Part shown: positions 23,211-35,599 of the stretch, piece by piece
How positions within the stretch are numbered: the first letter of the stretch is position 1
Layout: every line of letters begins with the position of its first letter
DNA from: Ochotona curzoniae
Taxonomy: Eukaryota > Chordata > Mammalia > Lagomorpha > Ochotonidae
DNA: 64,000 bases
Direction: 5' to 3'
Assembly: GCF_017591425.1 (NCBI RefSeq)
Contig: NW_024466218.1
Span: 16,444,001 to 16,508,000 of the forward strand
Notes under the pieces: generated by a model
The model's input: only the letters and a program-made list of their open reading frames with translations
What the model was told of the DNA's origin: nothing
Database searches by the model: none
Translations under genes and position numbers: made by a program

Positions 23211-26059
23211 GCGGTGCCATATTTTCTGTCTTATTTCTGAAGAACTGACGTATAGCCAGTACACTATGCCTGAAGGCAAGGAGTAGAGCCTAGGAAAACT
23301 GCAAAAGGGATCACTGCATTTCTAAGTTGGGATGATTTCCCTGGCGTGTATCCCCAAATAATCTATGGAAAGCTAGAATGATTAGTATGTTTGAGATAGA
23401 GTGATTCATAACTTGGGAAATGTAGCTGATGTTGCAGTTTTCACAATCATTCTTACTTATTATCTTGTATTCATTTCACACTCTAAAATACACTGAACTA
23501 ATCTCCATATAGGAACAAAACCACAGCCAAGTAAATACTCCCAAGATTATTAATTGTGTTGAGTTCAAATCTATCAACATTCTTGATGTTCTCTGTATAG
23601 GATCCAAGTAATATGTTTAATAGTTAAGTGTAAAATTTCACAAAAACAGATTCTCCCAAAGGAGAAGAATAATTTCCCTATCATTTTTCTTTGAATCCTG
23701 TCAGTTCAGTGTGTATATATATTTTTGCTTAACATTAAAATTTGGGGTGTCATTGTACTCTTCAAGGGTTTATTTGCATTTGCGATCCTCTAGCTGATGG
23801 AGTCTTAGTGACAATTTAGATATATTTTTACTCAGTCATTCATCTGCATTTGCTCACATTTGCTGCTACTGGGGTATGAGCCTTTATTAAGGTTATAAAA
23901 TGCTTTGACCTTCATCAAAGGCACGGTGACTTCCCTTGAGGTCTGAAGCATTAATGATGAGGTGAAATGCAAAATCATTATCTGAGGGCAGCATCTCTCC
24001 TACCACAGAAGCTATTCAAATCATCCAATTGAAAGGCAAACCTATATAGAAGCTAATAAAAAATTCTCCCTGACAGTTGAAATATTGAACAAATTGCTTC
24101 CAACACATGATAAGATGTTAACTGGGTGACAGCCAAATGATGCTGTTGGTTCACTGTATTCACCTCTGTAAGCTGGGTAATTGATGCTCTTAGGTCTGGA
24201 GGTCAACACTCGTTGGCAAGCTTGTAATGAGAACTTCACTGGGTAAGTAGGTGAGTGATGTTTACAACTTATAGTTATTTCAGCATCAAAATGTCTAAGA
24301 AGAAAGTCATGCTTCATTCAGAATTAGTGTCACATTTGTGTTTGTTTATGAAAACTTGTAAGCATATGGGTAGAAAACTGAATACCAACAGCATGAGAAA
24401 ATGTCCTTTCAATGAAAATCATTTTACAAGTCCTGAATCATATCCACTGTTCTAAAATGAAACAGAGTGTACAAATGTATGTAACTCCTTTACGAGAGGG
24501 TGATGACAAATAATATTTCTAGCAAATTCAGCCTATTTCTTTCTGTGTTTGAAGACTATAGTTACAATGAGGTCTCTGTACTGAACTCCTAGAATAGATT
24601 GTAAAAGTCCATCCTCACCACTTTTTCGATCCTTTTCTTTCATATCTAAACTTGCTTATATTCTGCTTAGTAAAGGATCATGATCAAATTCAAATTCCTT
24701 GTTATCGGAAAACAAAATTTAGAGTGGGGCAGGTTTTCTGGTACTCTATTTTACCCCCCCCCCAAAAAAATTGCTATATATTGCAGAAAGACAAAAATAG
24801 CAAAATAAACAAGTAGTCTGTAAATGTAGAAATGTCAGGTTGATAATCATTTTGAGAATTTCATAAAACTCATTAGAAATTATACCTTTACTGATGTATT
24901 ATAAATACCAGCTTTAGTGACATTTGGCTGGCTGGTTCGATGCCTGCTGGTGTCACAAGTTACATAAATGTTGTTCTTGCAATACATTCAGTAACTGGCT
25001 AGCAGCAGAGTGGCTTCAGGAAAGACTTCATGAAAGGGAAATATGAATTTTCTGTTCAGACTAGAGAACAGAGCTTACCCAGTAAACACTGTGGAGTCCT
25101 TGATACTGCTGACACTTGTCCAATTTGGTCGGAGCACGAGGAATAACACATGGCGCAGTGGGCTGAGGATTGGAAGAGCTAGATTCTGGCAGTGATAAAG
25201 ACAATACCCATGAGCTTTGAAAGTTGCCCTTTTATTACCTGGATTGTAGTCATATCAGATATTATCCAAGAACTCTTCTGATTTTGGATGTCCATGATGA
25301 AAGTGAATTCTTGGTTACTAAATCTGCTAATCCATAAGAGTTACATGGGCATAACTCTGGAATTATGTGTGCTTTGATTTTGGGCTTATTGTAAGTCAGA
25401 CTTCTCTGTCTGAAGACTGGGCTATGTGGTTTCTCACTTTGGGGAACAGAGAGTATCTTAAAGGGTATAAGTGATGACATTTATAATAAAGAGAATTTCA
25501 AGGTACTTTTCTTTGGATATAACTAGTTTGTCATACCTAAGAGTTAACCATGAGCTGGGCATGTTTTGGGCAATTTCTTCTAAAGATTATTGAGAAAAGT
25601 GTTTTGAACTCTAATTTTGCTTAGAAAAGACAAAAGGAATGAGTATTTGGAGACTTAGAGATTGTATGTTTGTTTCTTTCAATACCTTTCATATAATAAA
25701 CAACAAAAAAACCAGAAACTAAAGAGTCTCTGTGCCACATACTCAACATACTTGAAGAATGAATATTGCTTAATTTCAAAAGTTCTGTAACCAAAGAAGA
25801 AAAAAAAATTGAGAATGAACTAGGTATCAAATGGAAGCAGATCATGTCTGATGTTCCTTCTACTGTGTAATAGCTTAGACTGGGTAAGAGCAATCTGAGA
25901 AACAAATCTGAAGAAAATAGGAGTGAAATAATGAGACTGAGGTTGAACCAGAAACAAAACCCAGGAAGAACGGTTTTCTCTAAGATGAAAATAGGAAAAT
26001 AAGTGTCAGTAAATCACTTTTATGTAATGTAGGGAAGGGACTTAGAAGGAGATAGTGGG
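23211..26059. other. Non-coding sequence without young insertions
   Basis: About 2.8 kb with no recognised C-SINE or L1. Contains the C10/A7 run at 24753-24770. No supportable gene. Confidence 0.4.
24753..24770. repeat. poly(C)/poly(A) run
   Basis: A run of about ten C directly followed by seven A. Prone to length errors in sequencing and assembly. Confidence 0.9.
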
Positions 26060-26660
26060 ATGGGTATATGGTTTAAGCCTGTTTTCACATCAGAATTTCT
26101 GGGTTCAATTTGCAGATTAGTCTACCAACTTCAGCTTCTAGTTGAAGCCCACCGCCCCCTCTTTTTGTTAGGATTTACTTATTTTTATTGGAAAGGCAGA
26201 TTTACAGAGAAAAGAAGATACAAAGAGAACAATCTTTCATCTACTGATTCATTCCCCAACTGGCTGCAATGGCAAGAGCTGAGCCAATCCGAAGCCAGGA
26301 AGCAGGAACATCTTCTAGGCCTCCCGCATGGGTGCAGGGTTCCAAGGCTTTGGGCTGTCCTCGACTGCTTTCCCAGGCCACAAACAGGGAGCTGGATGGG
26401 AAGTGGAGCAGCTGGGATATTAACCTGTACCTATATGAGATCCTAGCACTCGCAAGACAAACATTTAGCCGCTGAGCCATCACACCAGGCCTTGAAGCTC
26501 GCTCTTGGAGGTAGCAGCAATAGTTCAAATAAATGTGTTCCTGACATCCATGTTGGAGAGCTGGATTTAACTACTGGTTTGTGTGGTCTATTGCTGGCAT
26601 TCAGAAAGTGAACCAGTGGATGGGCTGCTATATCCTACTGCTTCCCCATTCTCCTCCAAC
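26060..26660 (+). mobile_element. Old divergent C-SINE, split by a younger C-SINE
   Basis: The left part (CACATCAGAATTTCTGGGTTC..., CTTCAGCTTCTAG) and the right part (GGAGGTAGCAGCAATAGTTC, CTGACATCCATGTTGGAGAG, AAGTGAACCAGTGGATGG) fit the old C-SINE type in plus orientation. The middle is displaced by the minus-strand C-SINE at 26150-26491. Confidence 0.5.
26150..26491 (-). mobile_element. C-SINE nested in an older C-SINE
   Basis: Complete minus copy from GGATTTACTTATTTTTATTGG through GATTCATTCCCC and CATGGGTGCAGGGTTCC to the head ending CACCAGGC. The flanks TTGAAGCCC (left, 26140-26148) and TTGAAGCTC (right, 26492-26500) look like a short TSD with one mismatch. It interrupts the older plus-strand element. 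Confidence 0.9.
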
Positions 26661-27065
26661 TGGCTTCTCTGAAAAATGTCAGTACAACTGGATTGGAAGT
26701 ACTCAAGCACATCTGGGGAAGAAAAGATCAAAGCTGTTAGAGAAGCCTGTCTTGGTAACTGTACAACAAGAGGAAATGTTAGGGCTCTGCAAGATAAAAG
26801 AGAGCAAAAAGCAAAGAAAATAGATGATATCAATTCTAGCCTGAAACTCAATTTATAAAAATTAACTGAAGATTCTGGACTTTGAGGCATGAATAAAATA
26901 ATGTCATTTATAAGCATATGAACCGGCAAATGTACAGAGAGAAGAAGTAATGGAAACCAATCTGAACACCATCACTACAACATACTAGAAAATATAATTT
27001 AGTGTATTTCAGGTGATAAAGATCTTCATCCCCTGTAGAAAGACAGGCAAGATTTCTGGTCCTAT

Positions 27066-27395
27066 GGGCTGGAATGTTGGCTCAGCTGGCTAATCTTCCA
27101 TCTCCAAGTGCAGGCACCTGTATGGGCACTGGTTTATGCCCTGGCTGCTCCACTTCCCGTCCAGTTCACTGCTTGTGGCATGTGAAAGCAGTAGGAAATG
27201 GTCCTGAACCTTGGCATCATGCACCTATCTGGGAGAACCAGAAGAAGCTCCTGACTGCTGCCTTTGGATTAGCTCACTTCCAGCCATTGCAGTCATTTGT
27301 GGAATGAACCAGTGGATGGAAGGTCTCTGTGTCTCTCCTCTCTGTAAATTTGCTTTGCAATGAAAATAAACAGATCTAAAAAAGAAAAAAACCAA
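27066..27395 (+). mobile_element. C-SINE, older full-length copy
   Basis: Head TGGGCTGGAATGTTGGCTCAG, then TGGGCACTGGTTTATGCCC (B-box region), CCACTTCCCGTCCAG, GAAGAAGCTCCTGAC, AATGAACCAGTGGATGG and the tail AAAATAAACAGATCT plus an A-run. The head departs from the young subfamily. Confidence 0.9.
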
Positions 27396-27734
27396 AACTG
27401 TTCCATGTACAAGAAATTTAGAAGTCACTATTGGCAAACCTAGAAAAATGTGAAGAGGAAGAATCTTATGTATGTGACAGAGTGAGGTCAAGAAATGAGT
27501 TGGTCTCCTAAGTTGTAGTGCAGTGCTAGATACAGAGACTCATTCTAAACCAAAGCAAAAAGTCATGAGCAGAAAGTTTTGCATAAATAAATTCCGATGT
27601 AGGAATATCTGAACAGAAATTGCTGAGTTATGTGAGCCTCAATGTGGAAGTTGGAGGTAAAACATGTTTTTGGATTTTTGCATGGACAACAGATAAGATT
27701 TAAAGAATACCATCAGAATCTAACTAACCAAAGT

Positions 27735-27910
27735 ATGAAGACATTTCAAAAGAATTCATGGAAAGTAAAATCAAAGGGTGCATTCATTTTGGTGTAAAAA
27801 AAAAATGTTAAAATCCATGTGTATTAGGGATGTTCAAAAAGTCCCTGAAAAATTTATATTATGAGAAAACTGCTCGTGAATCTTACAATCTTTTAATTTT
27901 ATCTTTCCAT
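27735..27910. mobile_element. Palindromic MITE-like DNA transposon remnant
   Basis: TTCATGGAAAGTAAAATC near 27755 and TTTTATCTTTCCATGATTAT near 27898 are inverted repeats of each other, and a third related segment (GTTCAAAAAGTCCCTGAAAA) lies between them. TTCAAAA...TTCATGGAAA ends are typical of old mammalian Tc1/mariner-type non-autonomous elements. The family name is not certain. No transposase remnant is present. Confidence 0.5.
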
Positions 27911-28439
27911 GATTATATTGAACTTTCCTCATGGAATATCAGATAAAAAATGAAGAGACTAAGGAAATAATAAAGATAGAAGCAGGAGCTAATGAGTTAG
28001 ATTATAGAGAAGCAGATTTAGATGTTTGTATGTGCACACGCATGAATGTGTACATGAGCTGCGTACTTGTGAATGTGGGTGGAGCAGTGAGAATGCTTTG
28101 GTGTCTCCCTTTGGATCTCTATGCATAGATGTAACATATATGAATTTTCTCAACAATTGATTGTTTTACACGTTGAAACCAGAATCATGGTGTTTTGCTT
28201 ATCATGACTATGTTTGCTTCCACTCAAAGGCTAAGTGGACACTTACACTGGAAACTCCAAGCATGGTGATGGTGAATCTGTGTAACAATGATAGTATGAT
28301 TGAGAGAATGTACCGTGTGCAGTCTATGCTAGGTGCAGTGCTGGTGGCAATAGGAAAAGAAAAAAAAAACTTTATTTTGGAGCAAATGAGAGCTGCAATA
28401 GATGCTTTTTAAATTCCATTTTGTACGGGTTATATATTA

Positions 28440-29300
28440 ATACCCCTGTGGCTTTGTTGTACCCACTATTTCTAAAATTCTTTAGGGGTGAAAATGTCTA
28501 CTTCAATATAATGAATCTAGAACAGTTTTGCCTCCCAGTCACTTTGCTCTGAAGCACTTTTGTGTAATGTTTTGTATAAAAACCATTGAATCTTAGCAAA
28601 CATTTTAATTGGACGATTTTAACCGTAAGATAATTGACATTATCTTGCAGAATATTTTCACACCCGAGGCTGTGTATAACTGCTTCCTGGTCTGCAATTT
28701 TATTATATATTAACAGAGTCCTGCCTACTCCAGATATCAAAAAATATATTTTGCTAAATATATCAAAGAATGAACCATTTTTCATTTAACAGCTTTCATA
28801 CAGATATTAATTTTTTTCTTATGGATTAATCATAGGTTGTCAATTTCAATTTTATTTATAGCTCCAACAAATTTCAACCCCCATGTTTAAAGGAACATTC
28901 TGGTTATAACAGGGCCAGTCTTAACATGCTATTTCTGTTACCAAAGAGCTTAATTATTTTGCTAATTTTCCTTATTAAAAAAAATTAATTCAGTGTCTTT
29001 GATGCTTACCATAAATTGCAGCCATGCTTCATCCCAATATTTTATATTGCTGTTCGGCTCCTCAGTAGAGTTAAAAAATGCCAATTTCCTGTAAAATTTA
29101 TCAGAAAACATTCAGCTGTTCCATTTATGGCAAACTTATGAAAATGCAGCTTACAAAAGATTTATTATATTGCATGCATTTTAACATGTTTAACATGTTC
29201 CTCCTTGCCTATTTTCAAAAAAGTAAGTTTTAATATTAAATATTAACTTTCCTTCTCGATAAAAAGATGCATAAGTTATTTATTTAGGGTGCACTTGTTA
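28440..29300. other. Unique-looking block, candidate conserved non-coding element
   Basis: No recognised repeat across this block. It is rich in homeodomain-type cores (TTAATT, CTAATT, TTAATC) and has short palindromes such as TTAACATGTTTAACATGTT near 29180. This texture is common in developmental enhancers in gene deserts, but I have no alignment to prove conservation. Confidence 0.25.
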
Positions 29301-29589
29301 TAAAATTATTTAGAGATTTTCATACTTTACCACAATGCTTATATGAAGATAATCTTTTTTTATTTGATTTGATCGCACCTCCTTATAAATTCTGTCACTT
29401 ACTCTTGTAAACATGGGTGGGGGTGGAGTAGAATGCTCCTTCTCAAACAGGAGAAGGGAATAAACATCTGCTTCCATTTGTCTTATTCTCTTCGTTTCTC
29501 AGTAAAAATCTACACAGCTAATGCATTAATACTGGGCTGTGCACAATCCGGTGTTAGATTTCTTTGTATTTAAAAATCATTGCCTGCTG

Positions 29590-29715
29590 TGATGATTAAT
29601 TTTATCTGTCCACTTGATTAGGCCATGGTGCTTAGTTTGGTTAAACACCAGTCTAGGTGTTGCTGTGACATGTTTTTTAGACTATCTTAATATTTAAATC
29701 AGTAGGGTTGATATG
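29590..29715 (+). repeat. Ancient interspersed repeat, family uncertain
   Basis: TTAATTTTATCTGTCCACTTG..., TGGTTAAACACCAGTCTAGG, TGTTGCTGTGACATG and TTTAAATCAGTAGG match a common ancient mammalian repeat with the pattern 'ttatctgtcaacttg...gtgttgctgtga...gaatcagtagac'. I cannot name it with confidence. Confidence 0.5.
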
Positions 29716-29839
29716 GGCACTGCTGGTCATGCCTCTTGGCACCTGCCAATATTTCTCTCATGTCTATTTTCTGTTTCCATTTGGCTGGCTGCAGAAGTTC
29801 TGCTCATATGACAACTCCTTTCTATTTTATTCTGTATTG

Positions 29840-30035
29840 TCTTAATATTACACCAATTTGGGAAAATGCAAATAAAGACCACCTTGAGGTTCCATCTAAC
29901 TCCAGTGAGACAGGCCTACATTTAGAATTCCACTAACAACACCTGTGACATGGATGTGGGGAGAAAGGTACGCTAACTCAATGTTGGTGAAAAGGTTTGT
30001 CATGGTTGAAGAAGGCACTGGAGTTCAACTAAGTG
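29840..30035 (+). mobile_element. L1 ORF2 fragment
   Basis: AATTTGGGAAAATGCAAATA..., CACCTTGAGGTTCCATCTAA, CTCCAGTGAGAC..., GATGTGGGGAGAAAGG and TCAATGTTGGTGAAAAGG follow the L1 ORF2 segment upstream of the C-terminal region. Frames are broken. Confidence 0.75.
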
Positions 30036-30459
30036 AGACAGCAGACTAAAGCATTTCACCCTGAGACCATGGTCTTTGCCCCCGCCCTGCTCACCATATA
30101 TTTAGAGTATGTCACGGAGTGATGCCAAGTTGGAGCCACATTTCCTAGTGTTTCATCCTGATTGTGTAACAGAGGCAGAAAACTTACCAATGCTAGAGGA
30201 AATTTAGAAGAAACTACTCTCATGAACAAAGGCACTAAAATATAGTCGTGAAATGTCCACATACAGATAAACATAGAACAGTATTTTGGACTGATAAAAA
30301 TGACTATGAAAAATTGTAAAATTTCATTTACAAATAGGTTAAGAAAAATTATGCAAATAAAAGTTAGATAATTTTCAGGCAAATCACTACAAATAAGAGT
30401 AATAATGACACCCAACTAATTTTTGCTAAATTTCATCAGTAGTTTATTTTGCATTATTA

Positions 30460-30640
30460 TTATTTTCATGATATGCTTCTATAGGCACAGAGAATCTCTG
30501 CCTTTTGCCCCATATTATTCCAATAGTAGAGTGCGTTAGCAATCAACACAAACCCAACATTCTGCTATTTAAGTGTATCATGGCATTTTAGGTATAGGCA
30601 ATGGTAGGAAGACAAACATCCTATTCTGGCTAATTCTTTG
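30460..30640 (-). mobile_element. L1 3' UTR fragment, antisense
   Basis: Shares a long diverged stretch with the 3' UTR part of the L1 at 58.2 kb: CTTCTATAGGCACAGAG... (30477) against GTTCTATAGGCACAGGG (58242), then CCCAACATTC, CTATTT, GTGTATCATG and GGTATAGGCAA in the same order. Minus orientation is inferred from that longer copy. Confidence 0.7.
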
Positions 30641-31796
30641 TAAGTTATGAAAACAATTCCTTCGTTATTCACATGCTTAATGTATTCAGTGGTTCACCAA
30701 AAAAAAAAAGTCTGTGTTTTAGATTTGAGAAAAAGAAACTTGAGCTTGTAAAAGTGATAGAGCTAGGCCGCCAGATAAAATGTAAGGCATCCAATTACAT
30801 TTGAATTTCAGATAAATAGAATTTTTTTAAGATTACATATGTTTCAAATATTGAGTGCTTATTTGAAATGCAAATTCAGTGAGTGTGTTCTGTATTTTTA
30901 TTTTCTAAATCTGGTAACCCTAGATAAAATTACAGTTACAAAGTTAGTGGTTGTAAAAGTAGATAATTCCTTGCAACTATTGGAGAAGGCTACAGTGGAT
31001 ACGAATTTTGAAAAGTTCTGGAAGAAATGGAGTCATTGACAAGAACATTCCTTCAGGTGTAAGTTTTTCCCATCCTCAATTGTCACATCTGAGACAAATT
31101 TGATATTTTCCCTGAAGACACACGTAATCTGTTGGATGACTTCAGATGGACACAAACATTAATTGGACATTTTTTCCCCAGAAGATTCCCCCAGGGTTAA
31201 AGGTTACTTTGACTGCAGAGTGTGTACTGGACATTTGTGAAGAATAAGCCATCATTAAAAATGGTCCAATGGATTTAAAGCCTGTGAATGGACGCTGTGA
31301 GAAAATAGAATCCAGAAATGATATTTTGCCTGCAATAGGAAATAACTGGCACATTATGTACATGCTGAGGAGTCTGACCTTTAGTGCCAGGAGAAATTTC
31401 CTCATTGAGAATGCATACTGCAGGGGAGGTAGCCAGAATTACTGAAAAGTTCATCTTTTGGAAGCAGCCGTTGCAAGATAACTTGATCAACACTTCATGT
31501 TAGTGCCAGTTGGATTGGTGAATGTCAGAAACGCTTTTATTGATATAATTAATTCTGTAGCACTTATATTGATAAGTCATAAAAATAGATGCTCATGGGT
31601 GAAATGGAAAGGAGATCAAGACATATCAATTGATTCAAAAAAAAAAAAAACAGAGTCACCTCCCACTTTTGTGAAAGTAGGACATGCAAATCCAGCAAAA
31701 CCACCAACTTTAATGTGCTTGAGGCACAGGAACAGTGGTCCTGTCACTGGTCTAAGAGAAGGGAAAATTGCCTGAATATGATGTTAAGAAAAAGTG
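30641..31796. other. Non-coding sequence, nothing recognised
   Basis: Contains A-runs near 30700 and 31638. No family signature. Confidence 0.4.
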
Positions 31797-32113
31797 GGGG
31801 CCCAGTACAATTGTCTAGTGGCTAAAGTCCTTGCCTCACATGCACAGGGATCCCATATTGGTGCCTGTTCTAATCCCAGCGGCCCGCTTCCCAACCAGCT
31901 CCCAGCTAGTGGCCTGTGAAAGCAGTCGAGGATGGACCAAAGTCTTGGCAGCCTGCACCTGTGTGAGAGACCCTTAAGAGGCTCCGGGCTCAGTTTTGCT
32001 AGGCTCCGGCCATTGCGGTCACTTAGGGAATGAATTATTGGATGGAAGATCTTGCTCTGTGTCTCCTTCTTTCTGTATGCCAGTCTAATAAAAAACAAAT
32101 CTTAAAAAAAAAA
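31797..32113 (+). mobile_element. C-SINE, full length
   Basis: Head GGGGGCCCAGTACAATTGTC, GGCTAAAGTCCTTGCCTCAC, GGGATCCCATATTGG, B box near GTTCTAATCCC, CTCCGGCCATTGCGGTCAC, ATGAATTATTGGATGG and tail AATAAAAAACAAATCTT plus an A-run. Confidence 0.94.
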
Positions 32114-35079
32114 TTGAAATCCACATTGGGAGGAATGTGTTTGGGGTGGACCTGACAGATGACATGGTGATTAAAGCATTTAAAAAAAGAGAAAGAAAGA
32201 TTTGAAGAACAGGTACAATGAATAATTCTGAATCTGTATTATGGAATATTGTTTCATGAAACATGCTTTGGCACTTGGCTGGTTCTAATTAAATGCTGAT
32301 TGTAAGACTTCATGGGGCACCAAGGTCATGGTGATTCATGAATGTACTTCAGTCACTTTTATTGTCTCCATAAGACCCCAACAGGGAAACACAAGCAGAT
32401 GAGTTTTAGTTGTTTCCCACATTTAGGAATGATAACTTTAAGGAGGTGTTTTAAACACTTCAGCTGCCCAAGAAGAATGTGATATTTTTCACATTCATCG
32501 GAGAAAGAATTGGAAAAAGAGATGGAGCTTGCCACTTCTTAATTCTGAGATTAAAAGATTACTAAATAGTGGACCCCCAAAGGGGACACATTGAAAAAGT
32601 TATCTTTCTTCAGCAAATGGCCAGAGTTGGAAATGGGAGATCTAAAGGAAGTGATCAAAAATAAAGGATGCTATTAAATGAGGATATGAATCTGAGTCGA
32701 TAACAGGAAAGCAAATTTGAGGCACTTTTGAGGAGCTCGTTTTAGGAGGAGGAACATCGACACCTGGGAAAGAGGCATTAAATAAATAAAGCTGCCAAAA
32801 GCGCATCAGGAGTGTAGATGTGCTGTGAGCACAGATTTGCAGAGCTGAATTAATGAGGACATCTTGTATTAAATCATTGACAACCTGGATGCTATTTGTC
32901 ATTGAAATGTAACTTAATATACATTTTATATGCTATAAAATGCTCACCTTCAGAGCGAGTGTATTACAATGTGAATATATAAATGCAGGTGGATGCGTGT
33001 GTTTTTCTTGGCTGAATTCTCTAAGGAGTGTGCTGTCAGAGGCTGCATCCTTAGCTGCCAGGCAGGGAGGGTAAGGCAATTAGAGTCCTTCTGCAAGTGG
33101 TACCTAGAAAACTGCTCAAGAATTCTGAGTAATGGGAAGGATTAGAGGCTCCTTTGACGGAATATAGACACAATTTAACCCACTCCTTCCTCTCAGAGTT
33201 CATCTGTGCATTGTTGCCAGGCCCAGATTCTCCAATCTCCCCACATAGCATTGCTTTCTTCTCCCAAGAACCCTTCTGTAATCACCTCTTCCTCACAGTT
33301 GAAATTCCAGTACTTTCACTTAGCACTTCAGGTGCTGCCACGTAAACATCTCTGAATATGCTGGAGATTCAACTATTTGTTGTGCCAAGCTTGCACTTGT
33401 TTGAATGTGCTTTCCTCAAGCATTTTCCACTTTGTTTGCTTTGCCGGATCTGTCTCTGGGGGGTGGGGAGGGATGTTAAAGGGGAGAGAGAAAAATTGTG
33501 GGGGCGGGGAGAGAGAGTGAGAACAAGAGAGGAGAGAAAGAGAGCAAGGTTCAGAACTCTGCTCCAGTTTCTGTAGTTCTACGGGAAAAGAAAAGCCACA
33601 ATTAAAAAAAAAAAACTTCATTTTAGCAAGAAAAAATAACTTCCACACAAACTGTGGAGGCATTCACAAGCAATCTGCATAATCAGTGTGCATTCCAAGT
33701 ATCACTGTGCTGGATCGCATTAGATAAGAACCATTTCTGTGATATAAATTCACTTGGCTTTTCCCACTTCTTATTTATAGTTGGGGAGGAAAAAAAAAAA
33801 GATGTTCTAGGATCAAAAACTCTGATCGGTAATCTGAGAACTGACACGATCAGTTGATCCCTCTGAAAGGATCCACTCCCCAGGTCTGAGTTTTGCCACT
33901 AGGATGAGAAGTATCTAAAGAAAGAATGAAGAAAGGGACATGTCCGGGGGAGAGAGGGAAAAAGATCTGGGCAGACTGAAATGAAAATGGCTGGCACCAT
34001 GCCGCCGTGTGCTATGCCAGCTCTCCCATCTGTGGCCAGGCATGATAAGAATCTGTGCTCTAAAACATGTGCCTGCGTGTGTTTATTTTTCCTTACCTTT
34101 CTGGTTGACAATGATTGCAACGTCAAACTAACATTGATTTTTTTTTTTCTGTATCTGAAATGTGTTTAATAAGGGAACACTGCATTTGTGGAGTTTTGGT
34201 GTGGTTGAAACAACCTGAGGAGTAAGGCAGTGTCTAAAGTGAGCTAAGAAGTAGACTTTGGAAAGGAGGAAACAGAAAACTCATTCCTCATTTTTCAACA
34301 ACTGGCATCTCGTGGTTGGAATTACAAAGCTAGCCAGAAGCGCTCACCTGAATTGCTTGTCTTCATTTAGTAAATCTAAGTTACTTGAGAAAATCTAACG
34401 TTGTTTTCAGATGCTCTTTTCCCTCATCTCCTTAGCTATGAGATTTATTAAACATGAGGACCTTGCATTTTTTTTTTTTTTCGTATCCCGTTGGTGGTGG
34501 TGGCAGAGAGGTTTATCCAAGAAAAAGGAGACACATCCACTTTCACTTGACCCCATGTCCTAGCCTCCTTGTTGTAGCATTTTTGGTGACAGGATTTGGT
34601 AAGGCAGACATGACCTTTACATTGAAAAGCTGAATAGTATAAGGACTAGGAGGAGCAGTATTCGGCAGCCGGGGCTGCTACGGCCATTCACTTCTGCTTG
34701 TTCAATTCAGTTGACATGTTAGGAAAGAAAATGGGTACTGGAAGCAGTCTGGCAAATCATTTCATTATTCAACCAGTGAACTCTCTTAACAGACTGAAGA
34801 ATTTTCACTTAACTAAAAGCAGCAGTGGTAGGATTGGAAGAATTGCTAATTTTGTGAGTTAGAATAATCCAAAATGTTTTCTAATGGGTGGGTTCACTCT
34901 GCTTTTTAACAATTACCCTTGTTGAGTCTCTCTCCTCTGTAGCAGAAGTAGCATTTTACTGAAGAATATACTATTCCAAATAGTGTAACTATTAGGAGGG
35001 TATTTCCCGGAAAATGTAAAAATTTAAGGGACTTATAAAACACGTTGAAACTATTACTTCATGTTAAATATATAGCTGT
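32114..35079. other. Non-coding sequence without C-SINE insertion
   Basis: About 3 kb with no recognised mobile element. It holds the G/A-rich tract at 33458-33550 and T-runs at 34139 and 34467. Short ORFs have no family features. Confidence 0.4.
33458..33550 (+). repeat. G-rich purine tract with quadruplex-type runs
   Basis: Starts with GGGGGGTGGGGAGGGATG, then AAAGGGGAG and GGGGGCGGGGAGAGAGAG, then GA repeats. There are five or more runs of three or more G on the plus strand within about 60 bases, although one loop is eight bases. Confidence 0.8.
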
Positions 35080-35405
35080 CAGCCTGGCAAGATCGCTCAA
35101 TGCACTAATCCTCCACCTTCAAATGCTGAAATCCCATATGGGTGCTGGTTTGTGTTTTGACTGCTCTAGTTCTTACTTAGTTCTCTGCTTGTGGCCTGAA
35201 TAAGTATGGCCCAAAGTCTTGGGATTTTGCATACATGTGGGAGACCCAGGAGAAGCTCCTGCCTCCTGGCTTCTAGCTCTAGATCAGGGCAGCTCCAGCC
35301 ACTGCAGCCATTTGGGAAGTGAACCAGTAGATGGAAAATCTTTGTCTCTGTCTTTCCTTCTCTCTGTAAATCTGCCTTTCCAATAAACATAAATTTTAAA
35401 AAGAA
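35080..35405 (+). mobile_element. C-SINE, older copy
   Basis: Head CAGCCTGGCAAGATCGCTC..., CCCATATGGGTGCTGG, TTCTCTGCTTGTGGCC, GAGACCCAGGAGAAGCTCC, AGTGAACCAGTAGATGG and tail CCAATAAACATAAATTTT. Same older head type as the copy at 27066. Confidence 0.92.
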
Positions 35406-35481
35406 ACAGACCGAAAGAATAAATTTAAGTATGCATGTGAGTTATTATCTTCAAGATTTATGCACACACACATATGGATCT

Positions 35482-35535
<54 letters not shown>
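35482..35535. repeat. (GATA)n microsatellite
   Basis: About 13 perfect GATA/TAGA units. Confidence 0.97.
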
Positions 35536-35599
35536 AATGAAATGTTTCCACATTAGAAATAAAACAGAATTCTCAGAGCTTTTCAAAAAGTGCCAACTT

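Noticed and set aside
30056..30415. 119-residue minus-strand ORF rich in hydrophobic residues
   Set aside because: Lies in AT-rich sequence between L1 pieces; no domain and no sign of an mRNA 3' end.
35482..35535. Regular short repeats that might suggest a CRISPR array
   Set aside because: A simple GATA microsatellite with no spacers, in a mammalian genome.
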